Source of the DNA: an uncultured Bacilli bacterium
GTDB taxonomy: Bacteria; Bacillota_I; Bacilli_A; RF39; UBA660
DNA length: 13,190 nucleotides
Direction: 5' to 3'
Assembly: GCA_947628325.1 (NCBI GenBank)
Contig: CANQZL010000022.1
Location: 1-13,190 of the forward strand
The notes under the pieces are model-generated. The model saw only the letters and a program-made list of their open reading frames with translations. It made no database searches and had not been told where the DNA came from. The position numbers and the translations under genes are program-made. This document shows, piece by piece, positions 7,627 through 13,190 of this stretch (position 1 is the first letter of the stretch; the number at the start of each line of letters is the position of its first letter).

Positions 7627-8398
7627 ACTTTTTCTTTTCAATAATATTATTTAAATTAATATTACTACCTTTAAAGGCTTCTAATACCTCAATAGGTATA
7701 GCAAAAACAATTGTATTTGATTGATCTGATGAAATATCATTAATAGTTGAAAGTGTTCTTAAATGTAAGGCACCAGGAGTTCTTGCCATTACTTCAGCAG
7801 CTTTTGCTAAATTATTAGAAGCTTCAACTTCCCCAGCAGCTTTTGTTATAACAGCTTGTTTTTCCCTTTCAGCTTCAGCGACTTTAGCAATTACACGTTT
7901 CATTTCTTCTGGTAAAGAAACATCTTTTAATTCAACATTTTCAACTTTTATACCCCAAGGATCAGTCGCCTTATCAATTAGTGCACATATTTGATCACTT
8001 ATTTTTTCTCTAGATCCTAGTAATTCATCTAAAGAAACAGCACCAACTGCATTACGCATTGTTGTTTGAGCAAGTTGAGATACAGCGTATTTAAAGTTTT
8101 CAACGGCTAAGAAAGCCTTTGAAGCATCAAATACATTAAAATAAATTACGGCATTAATTTTAACAGAAACATTATCTTTAGTTATAACTTCTTGTTCTGG
8201 TACATCAATTACTTTTGTTCTAATATCTACTTTATTATAACTTTGAAAAATAGGAACAATAATATGCCAACCTGGTTCAAGTATTTTACCAAATTTTCCA
8301 AAACTGAATAGAATTCCTCTTTCATATTCGTTAATTTGTCTAATAGAACATAAAACAATTATAACTAAAATAATTAAAATTGCTATAAAAAAATCCAT
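7625..8398 (-). CDS. Slipin / stomatin-like SPFH domain membrane protein
   Basis: A 257-residue SPFH (band 7) protein. Residues 1-18 are a hydrophobic membrane anchor with a very short outer end. The SPFH domain follows, with E-Y-E-R-G at 24-28, F-G-K-F, P-G-W-H near 42-45 and V-D-I-R-T at 57-61. The region ends with S-L-P-E-E-M-K-R (161-168), typical of prokaryotic slipins, and an Ala/Glu-rich coiled-coil segment at about 165-205. Such proteins form large ring-like oligomers organising membrane microdomains. Length is normal for the family. The start is ATG with an AAAGGAG binding site upstream. The usual partner NfeD is not adjacent here. The gene converges with the ABC operon and diverges from the Yip1-like gene, so it is probably monocistronic. 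Family is near certain; the cellular role in this organism is inferred. Confidence 0.93.
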   Translation of the reverse strand: MDFFIAILIILVIIVLCSIRQINEYERGILFSFGKFGKILEPGWHIIVPIFQSYNKVDIRTKVIDVPEQEVITKDNVSVKINAVIYFNVFDASKAFLAVENFKYAVSQLAQTTMRNAVGAVSLDELLGSREKISDQICALIDKATDPWGIKVENVELKDVSLPEEMKRVIAKVAEAEREKQAVITKAAGEVEASNNLAKAAEVMARTPGALHLRTLSTINDISSDQSNTIVFAIPIEVLEAFKGSNINLNNIIEKKK

Positions 8399-8418
8399 AA
8401 AATCTCCTTTCTAATATA

Positions 8419-8427
8419 ATAATATCA
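8419..8427 (-). promoter_or_regulatory. Possible extended -10 promoter of the slipin gene
   Basis: On the minus strand TGA precedes TATTAT (8419-8424). A start near 8412 leaves a leader just containing the AAAGGAG binding site (8404-8410). The -35 position holds no consensus. The pair TTAACA/TATTAG (8434-8439 and 8411-8416) was set aside because its start would fall inside the binding site. Confidence 0.3.
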
Positions 8428-8458
8428 CAATATTGTTAATTTTAATTATTAATTTAGT

Positions 8459-8486
8459 GTGACAAACTGATTAATTATGTTATAAT
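8459..8486 (+). promoter_or_regulatory. Promoter of the Yip1-like gene
   Basis: GTGACA (8459-8464) is followed after 16 bp by a perfect TATAAT (8481-8486), preceded by TGT as an extended -10. Transcription would begin near 8493, about 19 bases before the ATG, with TAGGAG (8497-8502) as binding site. Confidence 0.65.
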
Positions 8487-8511
8487 AATAACAGAATAGG
8501 AGTTGGTCGGT

Positions 8512-9792
8512 ATGGGATTGTTTAGCATTTCTAAAAAGAACAAAAAAAATAACAATCAAAAATTTATCAATACCAATATGATACCTGATCCTGACCAACA
8601 GCCAGAAACTTTTGTATATCAAACTATTGATAATCAAAATATGAATATGAATAATGATTATAATCCTAATTTTGCTAATCAGCAAAATTATTATCAAGAA
8701 CAAATGCCAAACAATTATCCAGATAACTATTCAAATCAAATGCCGCAAAATAACTATCCAGAAAATTATTCAAATTATAATTATCCAAACAATTATCCAG
8801 AAAATCAGCAACAAGTAATGCCTAATGTAAACGAGACTTATCCTCAAGAAGATAATCAACAACCTATTGAAGTAATGGAAGATTATTATCCTGATAATGA
8901 AAGCCTTCAAAATACTTCTAACCAAGAATTAGAAGGTCAACCAATGGTTGAAACTTTACAACAAGTACCTGAAACAAATGAAACTCCAGCAGAACCAGAA
9001 GAATCAGAAGTATTAGATGAAATAGAAGAACCTAAACCAGATCCTTTAAACAATGCTAATAATCCTATTCCAGTAAATCCGACTGCGCCAAAGGAAGAAA
9101 AAGAAACAGAAGAAATATTTGAAGAAGCAAGTGTTAATCCTTTTGTTATAATAGGAATTATCTTAGGAATGATTTTAAGACCAGGAACAACCATTGTAAA
9201 TAATACAAAAAAATATCGTAGAGCAGGTAAAGGTATAGCCATCCTTATTTGGATAACTTTAATCTCTTTAGTTGTGTGTATCGTTACTAGACTTATAACA
9301 GGTGCTTTTATTAGAACATTTAATTCAGTTACTGGAACTTATAGCATTAGCTTAAACTTTGCTAATATTTTGAACTTCAATGATTATCCTCAGTATTTGC
9401 TTATTGCTTTCTTTATTTCATTTGTAGCTATCTTAATTATTTCCGTTTTATTCTATGCAACATCATTCTTTAATAGCAAAGGAGTTCATTTTGGTTCATA
9501 CTTAGTAATCGCCAATCTAGGTATGATTCCAACAATTATTGGCGTAGTAGTACTTTCACCATTATTAGCTATTATTTCTGATTACCTATCAATATTAGTA
9601 ATTCTTGTGGCAGTAATTTATAGTATTATATGTTTCATTGTCGGAACTAATAGTATCCTTAAATTTAAAAATACTAATTCCCAAATATTTTATAATGCTC
9701 TTAATTTATCATTATTAGCCATTATAATGTTAGGATTATTTATATTAGGTATTCATGCTAATGTAATAGCTTTACCAAATATATCTTTATAA
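8512..9792 (+). CDS. Yip1-like multi-pass membrane protein with Asn/Gln/Pro-rich tail
   Basis: A 426-residue protein. Residues 1-205 are a hydrophilic, probably disordered tail: a Lys/Asn-rich start, an Asn-Tyr-Pro repeat block (67-98), then a Pro/Glu-rich acidic stretch (about 150-205). Residues about 208-222 contain N-P-F and L-R-P-G-T, followed by membrane helices at about 240-262, 292-317, 328-352, 355-378 and 396-416. This arrangement, with an N-terminal L-x-P motif and five helices, resembles the Yip1-domain superfamily of bacterial membrane proteins; the match is by eye and moderate. No signal peptide is present, so the tail should be cytoplasmic. The start is ATG 8512, nine bases after GGAG; the in-frame TTG at 8503 touches that binding site and was rejected. 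The gene has its own promoter and terminator. Function is unknown. Confidence 0.8.
   Translation: MGLFSISKKNKKNNNQKFINTNMIPDPDQQPETFVYQTIDNQNMNMNNDYNPNFANQQNYYQEQMPNNYPDNYSNQMPQNNYPENYSNYNYPNNYPENQQQVMPNVNETYPQEDNQQPIEVMEDYYPDNESLQNTSNQELEGQPMVETLQQVPETNETPAEPEESEVLDEIEEPKPDPLNNANNPIPVNPTAPKEEKETEEIFEEASVNPFVIIGIILGMILRPGTTIVNNTKKYRRAGKGIAILIWITLISLVVCIVTRLITGAFIRTFNSVTGTYSISLNFANILNFNDYPQYLLIAFFISFVAILIISVLFYATSFFNSKGVHFGSYLVIANLGMIPTIIGVVVLSPLLAIISDYLSILVILVAVIYSIICFIVGTNSILKFKNTNSQIFYNALNLSLLAIIMLGLFILGIHANVIALPNISL
8710..8805 (+). repeat. Imperfect Asn-Tyr-Pro coding repeat
   Basis: Within the tail of the Yip1-like protein the unit N-N-Y-P-x-N-Y-S-N occurs at residues 67-75 and 80-88, with a shortened copy N-N-Y-P-E-N at 93-98. 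The first two copies are each preceded by a Met-Pro motif. At the DNA level the copies differ at several third positions, so this is not a recent slippage product. Confidence 0.75.
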
Positions 9793-9816
9793 ACGACTAT
9801 AATTAGTCGTTTTTAA
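9791..9816 (+). terminator. Terminator of the Yip1-like gene
   Basis: A 9-bp stem, AAACGACTA (9791-9799) with TAGTCGTTT (9804-9812), has loop TAAT and a short T-run ending near 9814. The stem overlaps the stop codon. The T-run is short, so strength is moderate. Confidence 0.7.
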
Positions 9817-9830
9817 ATAAAAAAAATCAC

Positions 9831-9860
9831 AAAAAAACTCAAGTTTTAATACTTGAGTTT
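9831..9860 (-). terminator. Terminator of the tRNA-Ile/tRNA-Glu operon
   Basis: A perfect 10-bp stem, AAACTCAAGT (9835-9844) with ACTTGAGTTT (9851-9860), has a 6-base loop. Read on the minus strand it is followed by a T-run (complement of the A-run from 9837 leftward). It lies 10 bp beyond the tRNA-Glu 3' end. Confidence 0.85.
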
Positions 9861-9869
9861 AAGTCAATC

Positions 9870-9945
9870 TGGTGACCCGTACGGGATTTGAACCCATGAA
9901 TGCATGCGTGAAAGGCATGTGTGTTGACCGCTTCACCAACGGGCC
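9870..9945 (-). tRNA. tRNA-Glu (UUC)
   Basis: A 76-base leftward gene including an encoded CCA end (9870-9872). The acceptor stem GGCCCGT pairs with ACGGGTC, with one G-T wobble. The anticodon stem CATGC/GCATG closes the loop CTTTCAC, anticodon TTC (complement of 9910-9912), which reads GAA and GAG. The D-stem (GTG/CAC) and the T-arm with loop TTCAAAT are intact. It is the second gene of a tRNA-Ile/tRNA-Glu pair, separated from tRNA-Ile by 8 bp. Confidence 0.96.
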
Positions 9946-9953
9946 AAAATAAA

Positions 9954-10030
<77 letters not shown>

Positions 10031-10050
10031 ATTTGTTTTAAGCCTTTTAT

Positions 10051-10079
10051 ATTTTAACTTAAATGTCATCTTATTGCAA
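10051..10079 (-). promoter_or_regulatory. Promoter of the tRNA-Ile/tRNA-Glu operon
   Basis: On the minus strand TTGCAA (10074-10079) and TAAAAT (10051-10056) are spaced by 17 bp, placing the start about 15 bases before tRNA-Ile. A short inverted repeat, GCAAG/CTTGC (10076-10080 with 10086-10090), overlaps the -35 box. Confidence 0.7.
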
Positions 10080-10137
10080 GTTTTTCTTGCTGACTAGTTA
10101 AGTATATCAAGTAAAACTCAAAAATGCAACAAAAAGT

Positions 10138-10165
10138 TTGCAAAAATAGTAAATAAATATATAAT
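10138..10165 (+). promoter_or_regulatory. Promoter of the HExxH gene
   Basis: TTGCAA (10138-10143) is followed after 16 bp by a perfect TATAAT (10160-10165). The start near 10172 gives a leader of about 24 bases with binding site AGAGGTG. It is the likely promoter for the three peptidase-like genes. Confidence 0.7.
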
Positions 10166-10195
10166 AATTATTATTTATTTAAAAGAGGTGCTTAT

Positions 10196-10999
10196 ATGTC
10201 CAATATAATAAAAAATGATGATGATTTAGATTATGTTATAAAATTTATAAATGATGTTTACATCAATGGTCTTGAAAAGAAATCGTTAGAAGAACTAATA
10301 AATTATTTAATACCTAAAAGTAATGGTAAAAATTTAATTAGCTATAAATTAACAGAACAAAATACCCTTACAGCATTATTTGAACCACTTACTAAAACAA
10401 TAGAAATTTCTTTTGATAGATTAAATAACTGGTTAAAAAATAATATTAAAGATTTTGAAAAACATTATCAAATAGGTGATACAAGGATGTTTTATGCTTA
10501 TCTAGCTTTATTTGTAATTACCCATGAATTAGAACATTCTTATCAATATTTATTAGCTTATGGCTTTATTAAGGGCAATAAAACTATGAGTTTATATTAT
10601 AAGTATCTTGAAAATTTATTTCAAAAAGATAAATCTTTATTTCCTAATACCATAAAACGTTATAAAAAGGTAGTATCTCTTTTACTTTATAAAGCACAAG
10701 AAAATCAATATATCTTAGAAAGAAATGCGAATATTGAAGCATTAGATTTACTTTGTCAATGTGCTATTAAAATGAATAGACAAGATATGTTTGCTATATT
10801 TAATGGTATGAGAAATCTCTTCTTAAAACAGGGATATTATGATAGTAATAAAGGAAATATTGAAGAAACTTATCGTAATATTTTAATGTATAAAAAATAT
10901 AGAAAAATAAAAGTAGATCAAAGTCTAGATGAAGATGAAAAAGTTCGCTATGGTTTACCAATTAGTGAAGAAACTAGAAGTAAAATTTTAAAATTATAG
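10196..10999 (+). CDS. Putative zinc metallopeptidase (HExxH), unknown family
   Basis: A 267-residue soluble protein with no signal peptide or clear membrane span. A hydrophobic helix at about 101-109 leads into H-E-L-E-H at 110-114, the zinc-binding HExxH motif with Glu111 as expected base. About 60 residues on, L-E-R-N-A-N-I-E-A-L-D (174-184) fits the E-x-x-A-N-x-x-A type of third-ligand helix found in small gluzincin-like peptidases, with Glu175 the likely ligand. The C-terminal third is Lys/Tyr-rich and helical. I cannot place it in a named family. The gene starts with ATG seven bases after AGAGGTG and is followed 15 bp later by the VanY-like gene, so the two are almost certainly cotranscribed. 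Its substrate is unknown; genes downstream suggest a link to cell-wall peptides. The zinc site is clearly seen; enzymatic activity is inferred. Confidence 0.8.
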   Translation: MSNIIKNDDDLDYVIKFINDVYINGLEKKSLEELINYLIPKSNGKNLISYKLTEQNTLTALFEPLTKTIEISFDRLNNWLKNNIKDFEKHYQIGDTRMFYAYLALFVITHELEHSYQYLLAYGFIKGNKTMSLYYKYLENLFQKDKSLFPNTIKRYKKVVSLLLYKAQENQYILERNANIEALDLLCQCAIKMNRQDMFAIFNGMRNLFLKQGYYDSNKGNIEETYRNILMYKKYRKIKVDQSLDEDEKVRYGLPISEETRSKILKL

Positions 11000-11014
11000 T
11001 AAATGGTGATATAA

Positions 11015-11554
11015 ATGATTTTATTAGTTAATAAAGATTATCTATTTAATAAAGAAATGCTTGAAGATTTACAAATAATACCCTATGAATTAGAAGATGA
11101 TAAGATAATATATGTTGAAAGTGAAACACTAAAACATTTTGAAATGCTAAAAGCTCATTTGAAAGTAGAGGGTATTACTATTGAAATAGATGAAGCTTAT
11201 CGTAGTTTAGAAAAACAAGAAACAATCTTTTTAGATGCTATGAAGAAAAATGGTCTTGAAGAAGCTTCTAAGCTAGTTGATATGCCTGGGACATCAGAAC
11301 ATCATACGGGACAAGCCATAGATTTTAAATTAAAAAAGAACAATAAATGGTTAAAGAAAGAAGAATTATTAAAATACCCTAAAGAATTAAAAAAAATATT
11401 TAATTCCTTAAAGTACTTTGGCTTTATTTTAAGATATCCTAAAAATAAAGAAAATATTACAAATATTAAGTATAAACCATGGCATATTAGATATGTAGGT
11501 AAAGAAGTAAATAAAATAGGAAATAAAACTTTAGAAGAATATTTACTTAAATAG
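11015..11554 (+). CDS. VanY/LdcB-family (M15B) D,D-carboxypeptidase homologue with substituted catalytic Glu
   Basis: A 179-residue single-domain member of peptidase family M15B, which trims the terminal D-Ala of peptidoglycan peptides. A-Y-R-S (61-64) is the substrate-binding Arg motif. S-E-H-H-T-G-Q-A-I-D-F (94-104) supplies zinc ligands His96 and Asp103, and P-W-H-I-R-Y-V-G (155-162) the third ligand, His157. In characterised relatives the last motif reads E-P-W-H, with Glu as catalytic base; here the codon at 11474-11476 is AAA, giving Lys154. Zinc binding may persist but normal catalysis should be impaired. No signal peptide is present, whereas VanY-type enzymes act outside the cell. The start is ATG with GGTGAT upstream, 15 bp after the HExxH gene. 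Family assignment is firm; activity is doubtful. A role as a binding protein, or a peptidase with another base, is possible. Confidence 0.9.
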   Translation: MILLVNKDYLFNKEMLEDLQIIPYELEDDKIIYVESETLKHFEMLKAHLKVEGITIEIDEAYRSLEKQETIFLDAMKKNGLEEASKLVDMPGTSEHHTGQAIDFKLKKNNKWLKKEELLKYPKELKKIFNSLKYFGFILRYPKNKENITNIKYKPWHIRYVGKEVNKIGNKTLEEYLLK

Positions 11555-11611
11555 GCATTAACAATTTTTCTTTTTTTTATTATGGCATATTTTATAGTAG
11601 AAAGGAGTATT

Positions 11612-12322
11612 ATGACATATCAAAGAGCTTATTTTCCTATGAAAGTTATTAATTTAACACAAGGATATGGAAGTAAATCAAGTTCTCATAAAACTTATCC
11701 AGCTATAGATATTGCTGGTAAAGATAGTGGTAAAGATGAAATATATGCCCCTTTTGATTGTAAAATAACTAAATTATATCAACCAAAAGATACTAAGAAA
11801 CATGCCAATACTGTATGGTTAACATCAACTAAGAAAGTTCTTTGTCCTAATGGTTATTATGGTTATTTAACAGTAACAATAACTCATCCTAGTGAAATAA
11901 CTAATATGAAACTTGGTACAACTTACAGACAAGGAGATTATTTATGTCATGAAGGAATGACTGGTAATGCTACTGGTAATCATATCCATGTTGAAGTAGC
12001 CATAGGTAAAAATAAAGAGTGGGGAAATAAATATAATCGAGTAAAACCTGAAGAATATTTGTTTATTTATGAAGATGCCATATTAAAAAATAATATTTAT
12101 AAAAATAAAAAATATAACTTTATAAAAGAATCTAATATTACATATAAAGTAAATAGTTCAGATGGTTTAAATATGCGTACTGGACCAAGTACTAATTATA
12201 AAATAATTAAACTATTAAATAACGATACAGAACTTTTAAAATTCTATAACAAAGGAAATTGGAGTTATATATATAACAATGGTAATTTAGGTTATGCTTC
12301 TAATCGTTATTTAAAAAAATAA
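11612..12322 (+). CDS. M23 endopeptidase with C-terminal SH3b domain, endolysin-like
   Basis: A 236-residue two-domain protein. The M23 (lysostaphin-type) domain spans about 10-140: Q-G-Y-G at 17-20, zinc ligands His26 and Asp33, the I-T-H motif at 90-92 with His92 as probable catalytic His, and H-I-H-V-E-V (124-129) with His126 as third ligand. Residues about 166-236 form an SH3b domain (D-G-L-N-M-R-T-G-P-S near 174-183, G-Y-A-S near the end), which usually binds cell wall. These enzymes cut peptide cross-bridges of peptidoglycan. No signal peptide is present, as in phage endolysins released by a holin. The H-x6-D spacing is longer than the usual H-x3-D, as in some phage-type members. The start is ATG 11612, seven bases after AAAGGAG; the upstream in-frame ATG (11582) lacks a binding site. 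It lies 57 bp after the VanY-like gene. Confidence 0.9.
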   Translation: MTYQRAYFPMKVINLTQGYGSKSSSHKTYPAIDIAGKDSGKDEIYAPFDCKITKLYQPKDTKKHANTVWLTSTKKVLCPNGYYGYLTVTITHPSEITNMKLGTTYRQGDYLCHEGMTGNATGNHIHVEVAIGKNKEWGNKYNRVKPEEYLFIYEDAILKNNIYKNKKYNFIKESNITYKVNSSDGLNMRTGPSTNYKIIKLLNNDTELLKFYNKGNWSYIYNNGNLGYASNRYLKK

Positions 12323-12334
12323 TTTAAGAAAAAT

Positions 12335-12363
12335 TTGACTAGTAATATTATTTTAGTTATTAT
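12335..12363 (+). promoter_or_regulatory. Promoter of the acetyltransferase gene
   Basis: TTGACT (12335-12340) and TATTAT (12358-12363) are spaced by 17 bp. A start near 12370 gives a leader of about 19 bases. This supports the downstream ATG (12389) as the true start of the gene, because the longer reading frame would span its own promoter. Confidence 0.65.
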
Positions 12364-12388
12364 AGTTTCCTATAAAGGGGAAAAGATT

Positions 12389-12922
12389 ATGAACTTAATA
12401 TTTGTAAATGAAGAAGATGAATATAGTTTAAAACAACTTTATTATTTTATTAGAAAAAATATTCCAGATTGGAAATTAACTTATTCAACAGTATTACTTT
12501 TTATGGGAACTAAAGTAGATAAGCAAGAAACAATGAGTGATTATGAATATTTTAAATATTTAGAAAAATTACAAGTATCATTTTTTCACTCTCAAAAATA
12601 TATTGTAATGGAAAATACAGAAGTAATATCATCTGGTCATATTATTTATAGAACTCCTAATATAGTTGATATATCATTTATTGTTGATAAAAATCATCGT
12701 CAAAAAGGTATAGCTACTAAGACTCTAGCCTTAGTAGAAGAAAATTTATTTAAAAAACCAAATATTTATTTTACAACTATTACTGATATGAGTTTTCACC
12801 ATGAATCAAGTAAAATAGCTTTAAAAAGTGGTTATATTTATGACGAAGAATTAAAATATTTCGTTAAAATAAATCCTCATATAAATATAAGTGAATTAGA
12901 AAAAAAGCATCTAAAAATATAA
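12389..12922 (+). CDS. GNAT-family N-acetyltransferase
   Basis: A 177-residue protein of the GNAT fold, transferring an acetyl group from acetyl-CoA to an amine. The core strand V-D-I-S-F-I-V-D (93-100) leads into motif A, R-Q-K-G-I-A (104-109), the R/Q-x-x-G-x-A pyrophosphate loop of the CoA site. A helix with S-S-K-I-A-L-K-S-G-Y (130-139) is motif B, the usual end of the CoA site. The first 70 residues are longer and more aromatic than in minimal GNATs. The start is ATG 12389 with AAAGGGG (12374-12380) upstream. It has its own promoter and a terminator immediately after, so it is probably an independent unit downstream of the peptidase genes. The substrate (small molecule, peptide or protein N-terminus) cannot be told from sequence. 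Family assignment is firm. Confidence 0.88.
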   Translation: MNLIFVNEEDEYSLKQLYYFIRKNIPDWKLTYSTVLLFMGTKVDKQETMSDYEYFKYLEKLQVSFFHSQKYIVMENTEVISSGHIIYRTPNIVDISFIVDKNHRQKGIATKTLALVEENLFKKPNIYFTTITDMSFHHESSKIALKSGYIYDEELKYFVKINPHINISELEKKHLKI

Positions 12923-12951
12923 AAACATCGCCTAAGCGATGTTTATTTTTT
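12923..12951. terminator. Bidirectional terminator between acetyltransferase and tRNA-Lys
   Basis: A 9-bp stem, AAACATCGC (12923-12931) with GCGATGTTT (12936-12944), has loop CTAA and runs into a T-rich tail to about 12951. On the minus strand the stem is followed by T-rich sequence too, so it also serves the leftward tRNA-Lys gene. Confidence 0.88.
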
Positions 12952-12953
12952 TA

Positions 12954-13029
12954 TGGTGGGCTGTTAGGGATTCGAACCCTAGACCCACTGATTAAGAGTC
13001 AGTTGCTCTACCAACTGAGCTAACAGCCC
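12954..13029 (-). tRNA. tRNA-Lys (CUU)
   Basis: A 76-base leftward gene with encoded CCA (12954-12956). The acceptor stem GGGCTGT pairs with ACAGCCC; the anticodon stem ACTGA/TCAGT closes the loop CTCTTAA with anticodon CTT, reading AAG. D-arm and T-arm (loop TTCGAAT) are intact. A UUU-anticodon tRNA-Lys would be expected elsewhere for the dominant AAA codon. Confidence 0.95.
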
Positions 13030-13051
13030 ATAAAAATTGATTTACTTGATA

Positions 13052-13080
13052 AGTATAGCATAAAGATTAAAAAAAGTGAA
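13052..13080 (-). promoter_or_regulatory. Promoter of tRNA-Lys
   Basis: On the minus strand TATACT (13052-13057), preceded by TGC as an extended -10, lies 17 bp from TTCACT (13075-13080). The start would be near 13045, about 16 bases before the tRNA. Confidence 0.6.
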
Positions 13081-13190
13081 TACCTAAATCAATAATTATT
13101 AGTGATAAAATTATTATGTAATTTAAAAAATGAAGTGCACAGAAGTTGTGCAGTAAATTTTATAATCATATATAATATCTTTTAAGCAAT
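13081..13190. other. AT-rich non-coding end of window
   Basis: No gene is seen here. The stretch contains a short inverted repeat, TGCAC/GTGCA (13136-13140 with 13148-13152, 7-base loop), and two TATAAT hexamers 10 bp apart (13161-13166 and 13171-13176) that could be -10 boxes for a rightward gene beyond the window. Neither has a good -35 box. Confidence 0.4.

Noticed and set aside
8449..8703. Leftward 84-residue reading frame rich in Ile
   Set aside because: It is antisense to the Asn-rich tail of the Yip1-like gene, and its Ile/Leu runs merely mirror AAT-rich codons. It also spans the promoter of that gene.
8937..9242. Leftward 101-residue reading frame
   Set aside because: It is antisense to the Pro/Glu-rich tail and first membrane segment of the Yip1-like protein and shows no independent signals.
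13130..13156. Eight-codon reading frame over the short hairpin near the window end
   Set aside because: No ribosome binding site is seen and the frame is too short to support; it probably arises by chance.
13146..13176. TTGTGC with TATAAT as a rightward promoter
   Set aside because: The spacing is 19 bp to one TATAAT and 9 bp to the other, and no gene start lies inside the window.

Overview
The window is strongly AT-rich and reads like a small-genome, low-GC Firmicutes/Bacilli relative of the Mollicutes. An uncultured gut lineage of the RF39 type is my best guess, but this is inference from composition and gene style only. Tryptophan is encoded by TGG, and all twelve protein genes end in TAA (nine) or TAG (three), never TGA. 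A lipobox lipoprotein and peptidoglycan-directed peptidase families suggest the organism still has a murein-containing or murein-targeting lifestyle. None of the genes is a core information-processing gene except three tRNAs, so placement stays tentative.

Layout. 1-683: a leftward lipoprotein gene with its terminator, then a 217-bp divergent intergenic region holding two interleaved inverted repeats and two outward promoters. 684-5155: three rightward genes: an Asn-rich multi-pass membrane protein with a DUF2628-like core, a hypothetical soluble protein followed by a terminator, and a large single-pass membrane protein with an acidic cytoplasmic tail and a ~440-residue outer domain. 5236-7594: a two-gene ABC exporter (BcrA-like ATPase plus a permease with a very large outer loop), both genes starting with TTG and overlapping by 8 bp. 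A bidirectional terminator separates it from a convergent slipin/stomatin gene (7625-8398). Divergent from the slipin is a Yip1-like multi-pass protein with a 200-residue Asn/Gln/Pro-rich tail (8512-9792).

9793-10195 holds two back-to-back terminators, a leftward tRNA-Ile/tRNA-Glu operon and its promoter, and a rightward promoter. 10196-12922 is a rightward set: an HExxH putative metallopeptidase, a VanY/LdcB-type D,D-carboxypeptidase homologue whose catalytic-base Glu position is Lys, an M23 endopeptidase with a C-terminal SH3b domain, and a GNAT acetyltransferase with its own promoter. None of the three peptidase-like proteins has a signal peptide. A bidirectional terminator and a leftward tRNA-Lys(CUU) gene close the set.

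The main theme is the cell envelope: membrane proteins with long disordered cytoplasmic tails, an exporter of the antimicrobial-peptide-resistance type, a membrane scaffold protein, and a tRNA-flanked cluster of zinc peptidases. No CRISPR array, transposase, integrase or riboswitch was seen. The strongest candidates for something new are the peptidase trio with the substituted carboxypeptidase and the interleaved inverted repeats.
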